From NCBI GenBank assembly GCA_963556255.1, contig OY744611.1:39609214-39673213 (forward strand): DNA of 64,000 bases. Direction: 5' to 3'. The notes under the pieces were generated by a model, which was not told where the DNA came from, searched no databases, and saw nothing but the letters and a program-made list of their open reading frames with translations. A program made the translations under genes and the position numbers. The DNA comes from Allolobophora icterica (Eukaryota > Annelida > Clitellata > Crassiclitellata > Lumbricidae). Positions 41,026-52,500 of this stretch are shown in pieces; within the stretch, counting starts at the first letter, position 1; the number at the start of each line of letters is the position of its first letter.

Positions 41026-42465
41026 TCTCTTGTATGGATACTATACACACCTTTAACAGATGTGACGCGTAGCAATAATATATTCAGCAATAAGCTAATA
41101 TTTCTTTGATTGCTTTGGAGGCTTCATCTTTAACAGGTCTGACGCACCAATATGTATGAATGAGTCAACTGTGACCCAACCATGGCCACCTTAGCTGATC
41201 TCCATCAATGCCATCAAGACACAATGTGCAGCATACATTTGCTAACTATCTTAGAACACATATGTTTAGATCCGTTTGATAGCTCCCGAGTAGATAACCT
41301 TAAAGGGCGCTATATAAAACCTCTGTAATAGTAATAGAAACAGCGTTTTGCGAGGTAGGCCTACTTTGAATGTGCTATACAAAGTGTTCTGATGCATGCA
41401 TGCATGCATGCATGCATGCATGCATGCATACAGTAAATGACGCAAGCTTTAAGCTGAACTTCATCCTGCAAATTAGTCACAATTAACGATAAATTGCAGA
41501 TGACACACACACACACGAGAAGACAAAGTAGGTCGACCTGCGTTTAGTTCGGATGTCATTTCGGATACATGCTTGATTGCCTCTGCCGTAACTATCAAGA
41601 CGTGCACAACGGAGGCAGACGTAGTTGTTTCGTCAATAAGTCAATACTGTTCATTAGAACATTTGCTCAATTACAGTTAGGTTAATGTCGACTAACGGGC
41701 CAGTTACGGGTTGCAGAACGTATGTATGTGGCAGACTGCACGCGCACGCTGGTATGACTGATGGTAGGAAATCAATAGTAGGAGTCAGCTGCTTCTTTGA
41801 AAGGCCAAACGAGAGAAGAAATAGAGCAATATCTAGGCTAGAAAGGAAACGCAAACAAGTAGGCTAAAGGCCTATAACGGAAGATAAATGTAAAACAGGA
41901 AAAATGTAAAGAATCGCAGAAGAAAGCGAAGATGAAGATATAAAGAAATAGCTGAAGAAAGGGAAGATGAAGAATTAAAGAAATAGCTGTAGAAAGTGAG
42001 GAGGAAGATATAAAGAAATAGCTGAAGAAAGGAAAGAGGAAGATATAAAGAAATAGCTGAAGAAAGGGAAGAGGCATATATAAAGAAATAGCTGAAGAAA
42101 GGGAGATGAAGATCTAGAGAAATAGCTGAAGAAAGGTAAGATAAAGATATAAAGAAATAGCTGAAGAAGGGGAAGAGGAAGATATAAAGATACCCGAAGA
42201 AATGGAAGAATTAAGAAGAGAACGAGGAGAAAGAACAAAATTGATTAATGCAAATAGCCAAAGAAACAAATTAAGTCAACACTGGAAACGACGATAAAAG
42301 GAGGAGAAAAGTAAGCAAGCGAATGAAACGTTCATGTAGTGCTAAAACGAACTAAACCAGAAAGAAGACACACGCACCTGGTATTATTTAGCACTATCAA
42401 GGCAAGTCAACCAAACCAGTTCAATCAGTTGAAAACTAAAAATCTGGAGAAGCAAAAGATTAAAA
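41026..42465. repeat. LINE tail, (TGCA)n and a 33-bp minisatellite
   Basis: GGGCGCTATATAAAAC at 41305-41320 is a LINE tail. (TGCA)n runs 41393-41428. 41930-42195 has about eight units of AAGAAATAGCTGAAGAAAGG plus GAAGAGGAAGATATA. No gene seen. Confidence 0.8.
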
Positions 42466-42568
42466 ATGTTTACGATGACTATGATGGTGCTGCTGCTGCT
42501 GATGATGATGGCATTTGATGATGATGACGACGACGATGATGACGATTATGACGATGATAGTTATGATA

Positions 42569-42646
<78 letters not shown>

Positions 42647-42755
42647 CTGATGGTATTTGATGATGATGACGACTACGATTATGATGATTATGACGACGAT
42701 GGCTATGACGATGATGATGATGACGACGACGACGACGACGATGATGACGATGGTG
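42466..42755. repeat. (GAT)n/(GAC)n microsatellite
   Basis: Pure GAT core about 42570-42645, with GAC-rich flanks. Confidence 0.97.
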
Positions 42756-43194
42756 GCTGACAGCAACTACAAATTTGAAAGTACGATGGATCAGAAGGAG
42801 AGCGAGTGGGATAAAGACGGCATCTTACAATTATTCTTAATGGCATCTTAGCCTTCTTTTTGGCTTAAACGGCAGCCTAAATTCGTGTGCGTGCTAAATG
42901 CCTGTATGCAAAACGTCGTTGGCATTCGCTCATTAGCGCACGGGAATCTCAAGCGCTAATGGTCGAGACTCGCGACTTGTTTCCGTCCATTAGGACCCTT
43001 TCAACGGGGATTTCAAGCCAGACGTGATCAACCGAGATCTCAAGACAAGCTGACAAAACCCGAGAGATGTCGCCATTTTGAGTTTTCATACACACCCGCC
43101 ATCTACCGTCGATGTAAAGGAATAGAAAGCGAACGATATATGTGATGTTATTTGCCTCTGACGTCATGCCTGTAATGCGATTGATGTAACTTTT

Positions 43195-43638
43195 CAGGTA
43201 TTTAGTGTACCTCTTTTCTGTTTATACCTTACATGGTTTCCTTATAACAGATGTTCCTAATAACATCGTAAGCATTTCATGTACCTCAGAGGTATTCCTT
43301 ATAGATATTTTATTACCTTTTACAGGCATTTGTACTAACTAAGAGATATTCATAAGCTGTTTCTGATATGTTGTAGGCATTTGTTAGACCTAACAAGCAT
43401 TCCATTATTATTCCATACAGGTAGTCCTTATACTTTGAAAGTCCATTGTTATACTAACATACACTGCTAACAGGCATTTCTTATAGCTTAGTGCTATTTG
43501 ACATGCTTAACAGGCATACCTTACAGGTATTCCTAATACCTGATAGGAATTTGATAATTAGCTTCCATACATCTATCCCTTACTGTAAGTTACAGGCGTT
43601 CTTAAACCATACAGGTAATCGTTGAACTATACAGGTAT
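43195..43638. repeat. Degenerate ACAGGTATTCCTTAT repeat
   Basis: Many CAGG(T/C)ATT units of irregular length. 43262-43370 matches 50961-51045 beyond the retrotransposon (CATTTCATGTACCTCAGAG, AAGAGATATTCATAAG), so the element landed inside a local repeat field. Confidence 0.75.
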
Positions 43639-43643
43639 GCCTC

Positions 43644-44120
43644 TGTCAACCCAATCCTTCCGTTGACAATCCTTCTGATTAAATCCTTGTTCTCTTCGTA
43701 CTTAACGCCTATTTAACGTTCACCTTTTGAACACTAATTCTACGTATAAGTATAACCTGAATTAATCAGCAACACAGTTTAATATCTTTTCAGTTTAATA
43801 AGAAACAAACAGACAGAACTCAATTCGATTACAACTCGACTAGTCAGCCACACTACTACAGCGAACACACTCGAATTCAAACTTCTCTAGTCAGCATAAT
43901 TCTTCGCGCCTCTTGACACACCTGTCTTCTGTGCGCATAAGCGAACTCTAATAATATACATATAGCGCGCCGCTGCCAATATCGGCCGGCCGCGCGTGTC
44001 ACTAAGACTAAACGTTATACATCTATCATATATACATATACACGTGAAACTAAAGTAAGCGCACTAAATATATACGCCAATATCTCGCACTGCAAGACTG
44101 TACACAAAACACAGTTCACA
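43644..44120 (-). repeat. 3' LTR of the Gmr1-like element
   Basis: 477 bp, + strand ends TGTCAACC...GTTCACA. No difference from the copy at 50041-50517 was seen on reading. It lies next to the polypurine tract, so it is the 3' LTR of the - strand element. Confidence 0.96.
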
Positions 44121-44123
44121 TTA

Positions 44124-44139
44124 CCTCCTTCCTTTTTCT
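44124..44139 (-). promoter_or_regulatory. Polypurine tract
   Basis: On the - strand, AGAAAAAGGAAGGAGG followed by TAA and then the 3' LTR. It is a typical plus-strand primer site. Confidence 0.88.
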
Positions 44140-44234
44140 GGAATTGAGCAAATTAAATTTCAAAATTTGCGAAATTACCAAAATACATGAAACATATATA
44201 TATCTAACTAATTAATGAACAGTCTTACGATTAC

Positions 44235-47200
44235 TTATAACCTTGACAAACAATCAGCAATAATATTCAATCTGCCCTTCTTGTACTTCACCTCAACATC
44301 AAAAGTTTGTAAGGCTAACGCCCAACGCACAAGTTTAGCAGACTTAGACATTGACTCAGTCAAATATGTAAGAGGATTGTGATCAGTAAAAATGAAAATT
44401 TTCGATCCAATTATAATTTCTTTTAACTTGTTTAAAGCCCAAACAATAGCATAGGCTTCCTTTTCCACAGTAGCCCATCTCTTCTGGGTATCAGTTAACT
44501 TCTGACTGATAAATGACACAGGGCGTTCTATTCCCTTGTCGTCCATCTGTGTTAAAACAGCACCGACTGCAAAGTCACTACTATCGCAGTACAAATTGAA
44601 TGGTTTTCCCACTTCAAAAACATATAACACTACTTTGGATCGCACAGCCTCTTTAAGTAAATCAAATGCTTGCTGATGTTCAACAGTCCAATCAATCTTA
44701 TCAGAAACACGTTTACTAGTTAAATCAGATAGCGGTTTCGCAATCTGTGCAAAGTCCTTAATAAACTGTCTGTAATAATTAAAAAATCCAAGCAGTTGCT
44801 TAACTTGCTTCTTAGTTTCTGGGATCTTCAAATTACTCAAACTTTCAATTCTGTCTGGATTCATCTTTATCTTACCAGACCCAACCACATGACCGATAAA
44901 CCTTACCTCACTCTTACCAAATATGCATTTTTTCAAATTCAAAGTAACGTTATGCAATCTCATTTGCATCAAAAATGCATCTAACTGCTGTAAATGAATT
45001 TTCCAATTGTCAGAATGCACAGCAATGTCATCAACATACGGTTCTGCAAAGTCACTTATAGGCTGTAAAACTAAATTTATCGCCTTAACAAAAGTTCGGC
45101 CTGAATTTATCATTCCAAAAGGAACACGAGTAAATTCATACAGTCCATTATGTGTTACAAAAGCTGTCTTCCATTGATCAGATTGTTTTACAGGACAAGT
45201 CCAATAAGCACTTCGACAGTCCAAGATGGAAATCACATTAGACTTTCCAACTTTGTTCAAAACGTCTCTGACAATCGGCATAGGATATTTACAATCCACT
45301 GTGAATGAGTTAATGTATCTGTAGTCACAGGCAAGTCTTAAAGATCCGTCTTTCTTTTTAACAATAACCAAAGGGCTTGCCATTCTGCTCGATGATGGTT
45401 TAATAATGTTTGTTTTTAACATTTCTTGGATCTGACGTTCCACTTCTGCTCGATAAATCAAAGGAATTCGATATGCTGCAAATTCCTTTTCACGAAATCC
45501 TGGTTTTAGTTCAATTTCGTGTTCGACCAATGTACATAATCCAGGTTTTTCTGAAAATCTGTCACAGTATTTGTTCAAGACTTTCAACAACTGTTCTTGC
45601 TGAGTTACTGTTAAATGGCTAATTTGTTCAGGATCGAGGTTAAGTGAATTCTTGTCATCTTGAACCTCATTCCTCATTGGTAATTCAACCACTGAACCAA
45701 AATCTTCATCTTCTTCAACAATTAGACCACAACTTAATGCTCGAGTAACATATTTTCTGATCTTGTTGGCGTGAATTATTTTTCGACCATTTTCACCCAT
45801 ATCGACTAAATAAGAGTACTTTGATCTTCGATGTATGATCGTACATGGACCATGCCATCGAGAAATAAGTTTGTTTGTTGACGTTGGATATAAAACTATG
45901 ACTTTCTCACCAGCTTCAAATTCTTTGTGCTTTGCTCTCTTGTTATACTGATTCGTGTATTGTAATTGCTTTTCTCGAGAGTAAGATTCTGCAAACAATA
46001 ATGCTTTCTCCATATTTTCTTTGAGTTCTTTCAAATACTTTTCTGGTTTAACTCCAACATGAGGTGGTAAGTTTATTTCTCTAGTCCAACTCTCTTTTAA
46101 TATTGCCAATGGTCCTCTCGGAATTTTCCCATAGACAAGCATATATGGTGATACTCCAGTAGTTGCATTCGGCACTTCTCGTAATGCCCACACTGTGAAA
46201 GGAATTATCTTGTGCCATTTCCTCGGGTTGTCTATTATCACATGATGGATCATCTTTTTAAATGTCTGATTCCATCTCTCTACTAATCCAGCAGCCTCTG
46301 GGTGTCCTGGTGTGTCGAATCGTGGACTACAGCCCATTAAATCGAGAAATTCTCTTGTCAAACTGGCTGTGAAGTTCGTTCCTTGGTCACTTGTAATCAC
46401 GGACGGCACACCAACGTTCATGAACAGTTCCGTCAACGCTTCACACACAGCCTTCGCTGTCAGCGATTTCAATAAGAAGATTGTAGGCCATCTGGTGCAC
46501 GAGTCCACAATGCATAAACAATACTTGTGACCTGCAGCAGATACTGGATCAATCGGGCCAACGAGGTCCATCGTCATTCTCTTGAAGGCGACCTCTTCTC
46601 TTGAGACCGGAGTGATAGGTACTCTATCCATCACCAGACTCCTTGCCTTTAGTTGACACTTCTCGCAAGACTTACAAAATTTCACAATGTCTCTTCTCAT
46701 CTTTGGCCATACAAAAGACAACTTTATTCGTTCTCTTGTTTTCTCTTCTCCTAGATGTCCTCCAAATACCGATTCATGCGCCAATTCCATCACTTTAATT
46801 CGTCTCTCTTTTGGTAACACTAGTTGATATATCGTCTGGTCTAATATCTGATATTTCTTATGCAATAAACCGTTGATCACACAGAATTCAGATTCTTTCT
46901 CTTGTGCTAACTTCCACCACGGCTTCAACGATTCATCCTTTCTCTGTTGCTCTTCGAACTTCTTCGAATCGGCAATCTGCACCTTTTGTTCTTCATCCAT
47001 CTCTTCATCTCTATACAAGTCTCCTATCCCCACATCACATTCATTGTCTTCTTCAGTTTCATTTAATGTGCCATTGTCGCATGCAACCATCTCTTGCTCG
47101 TTTATCTCTGATGTTACACCATCTCGCGATAAGCTTCGTTGCTCATTACTTTCGTTTTCCTCATCACTTGAACTTTCAGTTTCACTCTTCTCATCAACAT

Positions 47201-49610
47201 CTACCATTTCCTGTTTCCGACTCTGCGCTCTCGTCATTACATTTACTCGTACACTCACATCTCCTTGTATCGTTTTGATTTTCATCTGTGGTACGGCTTT
47301 TAATTCGGCAATTATCTCTGGATGCAACAAGAATCTTTCTGTACTGCCCATCTTTGCAATACTAGCACACATCAAGGTGACATAAGGTGTAAGTGAACAC
47401 TGGATTTTACGCGGAAATCCCTCTTCTTCCACGTCACTACCACACAGTCTAACATCGACTTTCACTAACTTCGCAGGAATGGCATCTCCTGCCACACATT
47501 GCAAATTCACTTTTCCAATTTGTTCCACCTTCATGCCTTCCAGTAATTCTTCACTAATCACCGGAATTTCTGCTCCCGAGTCGCTCAGTGCTTTGACTTT
47601 CACTGGCTCTTTACCGTCTACTGCACGAATTTCAACCTCGACATATTGCAAGAACGATTTCTTCAATATTCGACTGTCATCTTTTCCTATGACTTCTCTC
47701 TGAATTTCAGCATCCAATAGAATTTCTTTTTGAATACCACATTTCATTACTGACTTTACTTCAGTTTCTTGGTTTTCTTGACCCGTGGTTTGATTACCTG
47801 TATCACTAACCACTTGAATCAAATTCACCCTTGTGTGTTCTTGATTTCTGCTAGAACTAGCTGCTGCCACTGGAACTGGACAAAATTTAACCAAATGTTT
47901 GTCTGAACCACAGTTGTGACAACGCTTCACCACCATACCTCGTTGTTCATTTCCTTCATATCTCTTATACTGCGTAAACGATGTGTTGCCTTCCCTCTTG
48001 GCAAACGGCGCTGACGATTTGTTAAATCCCTGACGACCAAACGTCACTTCTCTGGTCTCATTGGGTACAGGGACATTAGCCTTGACTTCTTTACCTTTAA
48101 ACTGATTCCCTGTTCCTGGATTACTTTTCCACTTTCCACTCTGGCTTTGGTTTACGGAACGTTGAGAAGGATAACTGTTTATATTTGGAAATGCAAACCC
48201 AATTCGATTGTTTACATGAATGTCTGCTAGGTCTGCCACTGCACTAGCTTGGAGACAGTCAGTTCCTTCCTTCGACAATACAAACTGTAGTGGACCTGGC
48301 GGTAAACATTCTTTCAGCTTATCCGCTACCAGCAAATCAAAGAGCGTATCATACTCTCTGTTCACGTTTCGACTTCTCACGTAATAATTTAGCAAGTTCT
48401 TCAGTCTTGCCGTAAACATCGTATAAGTCTCTTCTGTCGTCTTCTTAGCATCCACAAATCTGGCTCTGTATTCTCTGGAGGTCAATTTAAATTCTTTTAA
48501 TAAGTGCTGCTTGACTTTATCGTAATTGTCTAGATCATCGTATGACAATCTATTCAGAACGGTTCGAGCTTTCGGCGTCATTAATGGTAGTAATAATTTC
48601 ACCCAAAACGGCTTTTCCACAGCAAAACTGCGAAACGCGTTCTCGACTGTTTCAAAATATAATGGCACCTCCATCATATCAGTTGGCATTTGAGGCAATA
48701 CATGCTTCATTGCATCACCTATTTTCTTAATTTTTGACACCAAAGTTTCACTTTCTTGCTGTTTCCTTCTTTCTGCTTCTCGTTCTTCTCTCATTTGCGT
48801 TTCTTTCAATGTCAATTTTGATTTCTCCAGTTTCAGACGTTCTTGTCTTTCTGTCTCTGCCTTTTCCAAACTTTCTTTCTGAAATTTGAGTTCTTCTTGT
48901 CTTATCTGTTCTGCGCGTTCTAACTCTAACGTTCGCGCTTTTTCTTTTTCTTCTTCACGCATTCTCTTTGCTTCAATCTGTTGCTGACGAACCTCTTCAT
49001 CACTTTTTCTAGCTCTTTCAAATTCAATCATCTGCTCCAATCTTCTTCTTTCAGCATCTTCCCTATCTCTTTTCAACTGTTCTAACTGAATCTCAAACTG
49101 ATTCTTTTGCAATTCAAGTTCTGCCTTACGCACTTGTTCTGCTTTATCTTCTCTCTCTCTTTGCAGACGCAATTCTTCTTGCCTTGCAAGTTCCGCTTTC
49201 TCTTCTTTCTCTCTCTGCAAGCGCAGTTCTTTCTCTTCTTTCTCTCTTTGCAAGCGCAATTCGTCTTGTCTTACACGTTCTGCTTCTTGTCTCAGCTCTT
49301 TCTCTTCCTGTCTTCGTTTATCTTCTCTATCCTTCTCTTCCTGCCTAGTCATCATCATCCACTGCATCAACATCTCCATAGACATAGGCGCAGGAGGTTT
49401 TTCAATAGCCTTTTCTACGGCACCGCCAACTGCACCTTCTTCTTCGACTTCTTCTTTAACCCACACATCGGCGAGTTCCTGCATCATGTCACCACGTGAC
49501 ATACCTTCTAATTGTTCTTCTTTAAAACCGGCTTTCAACAAACGCTGTTTTAGCCTTTCCGTAGACATCTTCTTAATATCTGCTTGTCTTTCAGCACTTA
49601 ATTTCTCCAT
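44235..49610 (-). CDS. Gag-Pol polyprotein with integrase upstream of reverse transcriptase
   Basis: 1791 residues in one frame, with no frameshift or stop between gag and pol. Domains: an N-terminal helical segment, a long charged coiled coil rich in E, R, K and Q (about 77-285), a capsid region with SCAN-like helices (about 365-450), a zinc knuckle C-x2-C-x4-H-x4-C at 564-577 and an aspartic protease motif DSGA at 677-680. An HHCC zinc region follows (about 945-985), then an integrase catalytic core with D1015, D1075 and E1111 (a D-35-E spacing) and a GPY/F-like segment around WHGPC. Reverse transcriptase follows with LDCRSAYW and YVDD at 1525-1528, then RNase H with LYCDSSDFAVGAVL (Asp about 1676) and FTDHNPLTYL. 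All key catalytic residues are present. The protein would copy and integrate the element. The order PR-IN-RT-RH is seen directly; assignment to Gmr1-like elements follows from that order. Confidence 0.95.
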   Translation of the reverse strand: MEKLSAERQADIKKMSTERLKQRLLKAGFKEEQLEGMSRGDMMQELADVWVKEEVEEEGAVGGAVEKAIEKPPAPMSMEMLMQWMMMTRQEEKDREDKRRQEEKELRQEAERVRQDELRLQREKEEKELRLQREKEEKAELARQEELRLQREREDKAEQVRKAELELQKNQFEIQLEQLKRDREDAERRRLEQMIEFERARKSDEEVRQQQIEAKRMREEEKEKARTLELERAEQIRQEELKFQKESLEKAETERQERLKLEKSKLTLKETQMREEREAERRKQQESETLVSKIKKIGDAMKHVLPQMPTDMMEVPLYFETVENAFRSFAVEKPFWVKLLLPLMTPKARTVLNRLSYDDLDNYDKVKQHLLKEFKLTSREYRARFVDAKKTTEETYTMFTARLKNLLNYYVRSRNVNREYDTLFDLLVADKLKECLPPGPLQFVLSKEGTDCLQASAVADLADIHVNNRIGFAFPNINSYPSQRSVNQSQSGKWKSNPGTGNQFKGKEVKANVPVPNETREVTFGRQGFNKSSAPFAKREGNTSFTQYKRYEGNEQRGMVVKRCHNCGSDKHLVKFCPVPVAAASSSRNQEHTRVNLIQVVSDTGNQTTGQENQETEVKSVMKCGIQKEILLDAEIQREVIGKDDSRILKKSFLQYVEVEIRAVDGKEPVKVKALSDSGAEIPVISEELLEGMKVEQIGKVNLQCVAGDAIPAKLVKVDVRLCGSDVEEEGFPRKIQCSLTPYVTLMCASIAKMGSTERFLLHPEIIAELKAVPQMKIKTIQGDVSVRVNVMTRAQSRKQEMVDVDEKSETESSSDEENESNEQRSLSRDGVTSEINEQEMVACDNGTLNETEEDNECDVGIGDLYRDEEMDEEQKVQIADSKKFEEQQRKDESLKPWWKLAQEKESEFCVINGLLHKKYQILDQTIYQLVLPKERRIKVMELAHESVFGGHLGEEKTRERIKLSFVWPKMRRDIVKFCKSCEKCQLKARSLVMDRVPITPVSREEVAFKRMTMDLVGPIDPVSAAGHKYCLCIVDSCTRWPTIFLLKSLTAKAVCEALTELFMNVGVPSVITSDQGTNFTASLTREFLDLMGCSPRFDTPGHPEAAGLVERWNQTFKKMIHHVIIDNPRKWHKIIPFTVWALREVPNATTGVSPYMLVYGKIPRGPLAILKESWTREINLPPHVGVKPEKYLKELKENMEKALLFAESYSREKQLQYTNQYNKRAKHKEFEAGEKVIVLYPTSTNKLISRWHGPCTIIHRRSKYSYLVDMGENGRKIIHANKIRKYVTRALSCGLIVEEDEDFGSVVELPMRNEVQDDKNSLNLDPEQISHLTVTQQEQLLKVLNKYCDRFSEKPGLCTLVEHEIELKPGFREKEFAAYRIPLIYRAEVERQIQEMLKTNIIKPSSSRMASPLVIVKKKDGSLRLACDYRYINSFTVDCKYPMPIVRDVLNKVGKSNVISILDCRSAYWTCPVKQSDQWKTAFVTHNGLYEFTRVPFGMINSGRTFVKAINLVLQPISDFAEPYVDDIAVHSDNWKIHLQQLDAFLMQMRLHNVTLNLKKCIFGKSEVRFIGHVVGSGKIKMNPDRIESLSNLKIPETKKQVKQLLGFFNYYRQFIKDFAQIAKPLSDLTSKRVSDKIDWTVEHQQAFDLLKEAVRSKVVLYVFEVGKPFNLYCDSSDFAVGAVLTQMDDKGIERPVSFISQKLTDTQKRWATVEKEAYAIVWALNKLKEIIIGSKIFIFTDHNPLTYLTESMSKSAKLVRWALALQTFDVEVKYKKGRLNIIADCLSRL

Positions 49611-49639
49611 CTTACTTGTTTACTTTGGTGATTTCTCTT

Positions 49640-49990
49640 TTAAAAGAAGTCACGGTTTTTCTTGTTGTGTGAATCGATAAACAAACGGGATTTCTTTTGT
49701 ATTTGTTCGTGAAAAACAACGAAATTTTTATACCGTTTCTCGTGTTCCACCGTCGTTGATATCGTAAACTCGTCACACAGCAACAACGCGTAGATTCTTC
49801 TAACACCGTCGTAGATTCTTCTAACACCGTTGTAAATTCTTTTATCACCTTCGTAGATTCTTCTATCCGCCGAAGGAGGTGATAACGTGAATTTTAATCC
49901 ACCGTGAGTAATTATTCCACCGTGAGTATTTATTCCACCGTGAGTATTTATTCCACCGTGAGTATTTATCCACCGTGAGTTCTTATCCAC
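49640..49990 (-). other. Leader open frame upstream of gag-pol
   Basis: A 116-codon ATG frame in the 5' leader ends 29 bases before the gag-pol ATG. Its N-terminus is a translated tandem repeat (INTHGG units), and the rest is basic and not recognised. It may be an upstream ORF that modulates gag-pol translation, or chance. Confidence 0.35.
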
Positions 49991-50018
49991 CGTGAGTTCT
50001 TATCCACCGTGAGTTCTT
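49905..50018 (-). repeat. Tandem repeats next to the primer site
   Basis: About seven units of 15-18 bp, TCCACCGTGAGTTCTTA or TTCCACCGTGAGTATTTA, run directly into the primer site, which itself starts TTATCCCACCG. A second array of about 21 bp (CGTAGATTCTTCTAACACCG) lies at 49788-49868. Confidence 0.85.
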
Positions 50019-50036
50019 ATCCCACCGCTGCCACCA
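50019..50036 (-). promoter_or_regulatory. Primer binding site, tRNA-Leu type
   Basis: On the - strand, four bases inside the 5' LTR, the element reads TGGTGGCAGCGGTGGGAT. This is complementary over 18 nt to a tRNA 3' end ATCCCACCGCTGCCA plus CCA, which matches animal tRNA-Leu. It is the expected initiation site for minus-strand DNA synthesis. Confidence 0.9.
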
Positions 50037-50040
50037 ATAA

Positions 50041-50517
50041 TGTCAACCCAATCCTTCCGTTGACAATCCTTCTGATTAAATCCTTGTTCTCTTCGTACTT
50101 AACGCCTATTTAACGTTCACCTTTTGAACACTAATTCTACGTATAAGTATAACCTGAATTAATCAGCAACACAGTTTAATATCTTTTCAGTTTAATAAGA
50201 AACAAACAGACAGAACTCAATTCGATTACAACTCGACTAGTCAGCCACACTACTACAGCGAACACACTCGAATTCAAACTTCTCTAGTCAGCATAATTCT
50301 TCGCGCCTCTTGACACACCTGTCTTCTGTGCGCATAAGCGAACTCTAATAATATACATATAGCGCGCCGCTGCCAATATCGGCCGGCCGCGCGTGTCACT
50401 AAGACTAAACGTTATACATCTATCATATATACATATACACGTGAAACTAAAGTAAGCGCACTAAATATATACGCCAATATCTCGCACTGCAAGACTGTAC
50501 ACAAAACACAGTTCACA
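50041..50517 (-). repeat. 5' LTR of the Gmr1-like element
   Basis: 477 bp copy adjoining the primer binding site. On the - strand it contains TATA-rich stretches (around TATATATTTAG and TATATGTATATA) that could serve as promoter. The transcription start is not determinable from sequence alone. Confidence 0.96.
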
Positions 50518-50869
50518 GCCTCCTACCCAAAGGACACCTACTTGTATCCGTTATACATAGCCTTAATCGTGAACAACAACTTAGTTGGTTAGCTGTTGTT
50601 TATCGACGCTACGTCATAACAGGGATCATTAGCGTCGCCGTTCTCCTTTCTCCAGGCTTGAAGCGTCACGTTAGCGTCACTGAAGTGAAATTCCTCAGTG
50701 GCGCTATCGACATAACAACAGGAAAACACGATGGAACGGAATGACTTCGAGGGCTTACGTAAACCGGCCAAGAAAGACTATAAGGAGCTCATGTCGCAGC
50801 CTGCTACGCATCACAGAAAGATTAGCCAACTGCAGCGAAATACAACTACAAGTACTACACTACAACTAC

Positions 50870-50871
<2 letters not shown>

Positions 50872-50960
<89 letters not shown>
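50872..50960. repeat. (TA)n microsatellite
   Basis: About 44 TA units, followed by more TATA-rich DNA at 51045-51125. 51140-51640 shows no gene. Confidence 0.97.
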
Positions 50961-50961
<1 letters not shown>

Positions 50962-51764
50962 CATCGTAGCCATTTCATGTACCTCAGAGATATATTTATT
51001 ACGTTTTAGATAAGAGATATTCATAAGGTATTTTTGATATGCTGTGTATATATATATATATGTCTCTATATATTTATATTTATATTTTATATAAATATAT
51101 AAAATAGAGATATATATTATATATTTATAATTGGTTGATGGTTTGTGCTTTTAATTACCCAGGAATATTGATTCACTCTGATTTTGGCCTGCTCTGGGAT
51201 TTTGTGTTAATCAAAGAGTTTCGGTTGACCCCATATTTTCATTCACTCGGACTTTCTTTCACCTTTGTATTGGACTCAAGCAGGATTTGAATTTTTTCAC
51301 ATATTTCGGCCTGATATTTGATTTTCGCCTGACGTCAGATTTCGATTCACTCCGGATTATGAATCGCTCGACTTTCTAGTCTTTTCTGTAGGTATTCACG
51401 ATCGTCTATTGTCTGCTGAATACCCGACAGGGACTTCTAGGGAGACGTGGTATCCCAAGTCGTTTAGCTCGGACTTTGTTGTGGAGTCACTCCGGAGCGA
51501 TCGTTCACTGGTATCGCCTGACTGCTTTAAATATAGTCATAATGTCCAGCTGTCCAAAGCAGCCGCGCTGCCGCCTTATCTGGCGAATGGTTCGATTGTA
51601 ATGAAACTGATTGCTGACGAAGCAAGCCGTCCCTAGTCGCCGCCTTCGCTGCCTGGTTGAACCGTCAATTACTGAAGGAACTGGTTTGCAAGACTTTGTA
51701 GGTCTAGCGAGAAATAGAAGCATACAGGGAACTAGAACGAATGAGAGATATAAAGAACGAGTGA

Positions 51765-52500
<736 letters not shown>

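Larger units (their letters stand above)
43644..50517 (-). mobile_element. Complete Gmr1-like Ty3/gypsy LTR retrotransposon
   Basis: A 6874-bp element on the - strand. Two 477-bp LTRs (43644-44120 and 50041-50517), each TG...CA on the + strand, read as identical by eye. They are flanked by the 5-bp duplication GCCTC (43639-43643 and 50518-50522). It has a tRNA-Leu primer site, a polypurine tract and a single uninterrupted gag-pol frame. Intact frame plus identical LTRs imply recent insertion. Domain order places integrase before reverse transcriptase, the Gmr1-type arrangement. No envelope frame lies between the stop at 44235 and the 3' LTR. Confidence 0.97.

Noticed and set aside
44120..44235. 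Search for an env-like gene at the 3' end of the retrotransposon
   Set aside because: Only about 100 bp lie between the pol stop and the polypurine tract, so no envelope frame exists.
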